Shown piece by piece: positions 21,210 through 22,925 of a stretch of 22,925 nucleotides of DNA. Under the pieces are notes generated by a model, which ran no database searches, was not told the origin of the DNA, and saw only the letters and a list, made by a program, of their open reading frames with translations. Made by a program: the position numbers and the translations under genes. Source of the stretch: a virus. Where the stretch lies: positions 1 to 22,925 of IMG/VR virus record IMGVR_UViG_3300005056_000128, one strand, 5' to 3'. The stretch's first letter is position 1, and every line of letters starts with the position of its first letter.

Positions 21210-21707
21210 ATGGAAACAGAGAAAGAATCACTACAAGTTACTGATTTTGAAAGTAAATTTCTGTTCTCTTTGTCACAGCTCAGTAACGAATTTGGGCCAG
21301 CCCGCGAGACTATAACGAAGCGTTTGCGTGCTGCTGGAGTCCGTCATCATTCGATGCGTGCAGGGCATCCGGTTTATCGAGTTGGTGATGCTGCCCGCGC
21401 TATACTTGCGGAAGAGTTGGCGTTTCAAAGTATTTGTGACCCGGACGAGCTGCCGCCAAAAGATCGCCTGGACTACTACAGGGGCAGCACTGAAAAACGC
21501 AAACAAGAAGTTGATGAAGGCAGGTTAATACCTGCTGATGAGCATAGCCAAGGCATGGCTGAGGTCGTAAAGATTTTGGTGCGTACGCTCGACACCATAC
21601 CGGATGTGTTAGAAATGAAATGCAAACTATCGCCCTCTGCATTAATAGAAATCGAAGGGCATTGTGATGCCGCCCGCGTACAGTTAGCGACTGAACTAGA
21701 AGGCTAG
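21210..21707 (+). CDS. terS: Terminase small subunit (Nu1/DUF1441-like)
   Basis: 165 aa. An N-terminal winged-helix region (LFSLSQLSNEFGPARETITK, RLRAAGVRHHSM ... GHPVYRVGDAARAI) is followed by DPDELPPKDRLDYYRGSTEK, a hallmark of DUF1441/Nu1-type small subunits. The helical C-terminus (VVKILVRTLDTIPDVLEMKC) is the oligomerisation part. It recognises the packaging site and recruits TerL. Two bases separate it from the large subunit. Confidence 0.85.
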   Translation: METEKESLQVTDFESKFLFSLSQLSNEFGPARETITKRLRAAGVRHHSMRAGHPVYRVGDAARAILAEELAFQSICDPDELPPKDRLDYYRGSTEKRKQEVDEGRLIPADEHSQGMAEVVKILVRTLDTIPDVLEMKCKLSPSALIEIEGHCDAARVQLATELEG

Positions 21708-21709
21708 CA

Positions 21710-22925
21710 TGTACGCAACAAGTGCAGCTATCCGGCGAGAAATAGCGACGCTGGTCCGACCGCCAGCACGCATGAAAGTCAGCGAGGCGTCTGCCAAGCA
21801 TGTTTATGTGCAGACCAGCGGCGGCGGCACCAAACTCTGGGATCCAACGCTCACGCCGTACATGGTTGAGCCCATGGATCTCATAACGAGCCGCGAGTAT
21901 CAGGCCATTGTTTTTGTTGGTCCGGCGCGAACGGGAAAATCGCAAGCGCTGGTTGATAATGGATTGGCGTACGGGGTGGCATGCGATCCGTGCGATCAAA
22001 TGCTGATGCACATCAGCCAGGTAAAGGCGGCAGACTTTTCTAAGCTGCGGATTGATCGCACATATCGTAGCAGTCCAACGCTGGCAAAACTGCAAAGCAG
22101 GCGTAGTCAAGACGATAACGTCTACGAGAAATTTTACAAAGCCGGCAACGTAATAAAGCTGGTGTGGCCAAGCAAAAACCAAGTTGCCTCGTCAGAGTAC
22201 AAGCGTGTGTATATTACCGATTATGATCGGATTGCGCTCAACATTGACGGCGAAGGCTCGGCATACATTATGGGCAGTAAGCGCACGGAAACGTACATGA
22301 GCAGCGGTATGACGATTGTTGAGTCATCGCCAGGTCGCGAAATAAGCGACCCAAAATGGCAAAAAAAAACACCGCACGAAGCGCCGCCAGCGCCCGGCAT
22401 AATGGCGCTGTATAACCAGGGCGACCGCAGGCGGAGATATTGGCAATGCCCTCATTGCCGTGAATACTTTTTCTCACCTTGCGGCTTAGACGCATACAAT
22501 TTTAACAACGTTATTGATCTTGCTGGTAATACCGACCCATCAATCATGGGCACGGTACGGCTCGTCTGCACTGAAAATGGTTGTTTGATTGACGCCGACC
22601 ACAAGTTTGCAATGAATTTAGGCGGATTGTGGGTGCCGGAAGGTTGTCGAATTGAACGCGAAGGAAAAAACTACGGCTTGGCAGGTGAGTCGCGCGTTAC
22701 CGGTATTGCATCATTTTGGTTAACCGGAGCATATGCTGCTTATCAAAGTTGGCAAAGTATTGTAGGAAAAAACCTGTCAGCTCAACGCGAATACGAAATA
22801 ACAGGCGACGAAGAATCACTCAAAGCCACCGTCAACGTTGATGACGGCGCACCGTATTTACCAAGACGCTTAGAGTCTGAAATAAGCGCCAGCGACATAC
22901 AAAATCGCAGCGAAGATGGTTTGCT
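21710..22925 (+). CDS. terL: Terminase large subunit, GpA family (3' end outside window)
   Basis: 405 codons visible from ATG 21710, running off the window. Walker A-type GPARTGKS (residues 71-78); a Walker B-type YITDYDRIALNIDGEGSAY region; then SGMTIVESSPGREISDPKWQ, all standard in GpA-type large terminases. A CPHC zinc pair (YWQCPHCREYF) and the paired cysteines further on (LVCTENGC) follow, as in lambda gpA. It cuts and pumps DNA into proheads. The C-terminal nuclease domain lies beyond the window. Confidence 0.95.

Noticed and set aside
21400-22182. 260-aa - strand open frame
   Set aside because: Antisense to the two terminase subunit genes, whose motifs are unmistakable; Cys/His-rich shadow composition.

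Overview
The window is almost entirely a temperate, lambda-like tailed phage genome (siphovirus-type layout), probably of a gammaproteobacterial host. The host guess rests on the lambda-type Int/Xis, O/P replication genes, HicAB, DUF2303/YfdQ, a GpA-type terminase and a perfect pair of DnaA boxes. No rRNA, tRNA, CRISPR array or insertion sequence is visible. Lysis genes sit directly next to the integrase side, so the sequence reads through the virion or circular form (or a concatemer or tandem prophage), not a simple integrated prophage with host flanks.

Layout. (1) 1-4916, + strand: end of the tail module: a partial beta-helix/Ig/FN3 fibre or adhesin, a cysteine-rich tail tip or hub-like protein, and a fibre-like protein. 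(2) 4920-7219, + strand: lysis/conversion cassette with a lysozyme-fold protein, a lipoprotein, an alpha/beta hydrolase, an exported PD-(D/E)XK-like protein and a small membrane protein, ended by a strong inverted repeat. (3) 7260-10026, - strand: accessory (moron) locus of five genes in two transcription units. Each unit is driven by a copy of the same promoter plus 5' UTR. The last gene is a clear AcrVA2 (anti-Cas12a) homologue, and a 58-aa helix-turn-helix protein in the locus is a candidate Aca-like repressor. (4) 10027-10480: AT-rich non-coding DNA, the likely attP region. (5) 10481-15755, - strand: leftward early operon ending in int: small membrane protein, DUF2786, KilAC-like, a DnaQ-fold protein whose active-site residues are all replaced, DUF2303 with a companion, a frameshifted ASCH gene, DUF3310, xis and int. 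(6) 15884-17253: immunity region. A left operator pair (OL-like), a secreted protein in the 'rex' position, a CI-type repressor lacking a peptidase domain, a three-site right operator (OR-like) and cro. (7) 17342-20299: RHH protein, small protein, inserted hicAB, short O-like initiator, iteron origin with DnaA boxes, P-like protein and Q-like protein. (8) 20412-22925: small exported peptide, GpZ-like tail protein, small terminase, and large terminase running off the window.

How it works together: CI and Cro would act on five copies of one operator (core GAAAG[C/A]ATGCTT) at both early promoters. The leftward operon ends in xis-int; the rightward operon makes O/P to fire the iteron origin, then Q switches on late genes starting with the terminase. 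The accessory locus next to attP has its own promoters and a different operator (ACTAAAATAGT). It is therefore probably controlled separately, and is the best place here to look for new anti-defence genes.
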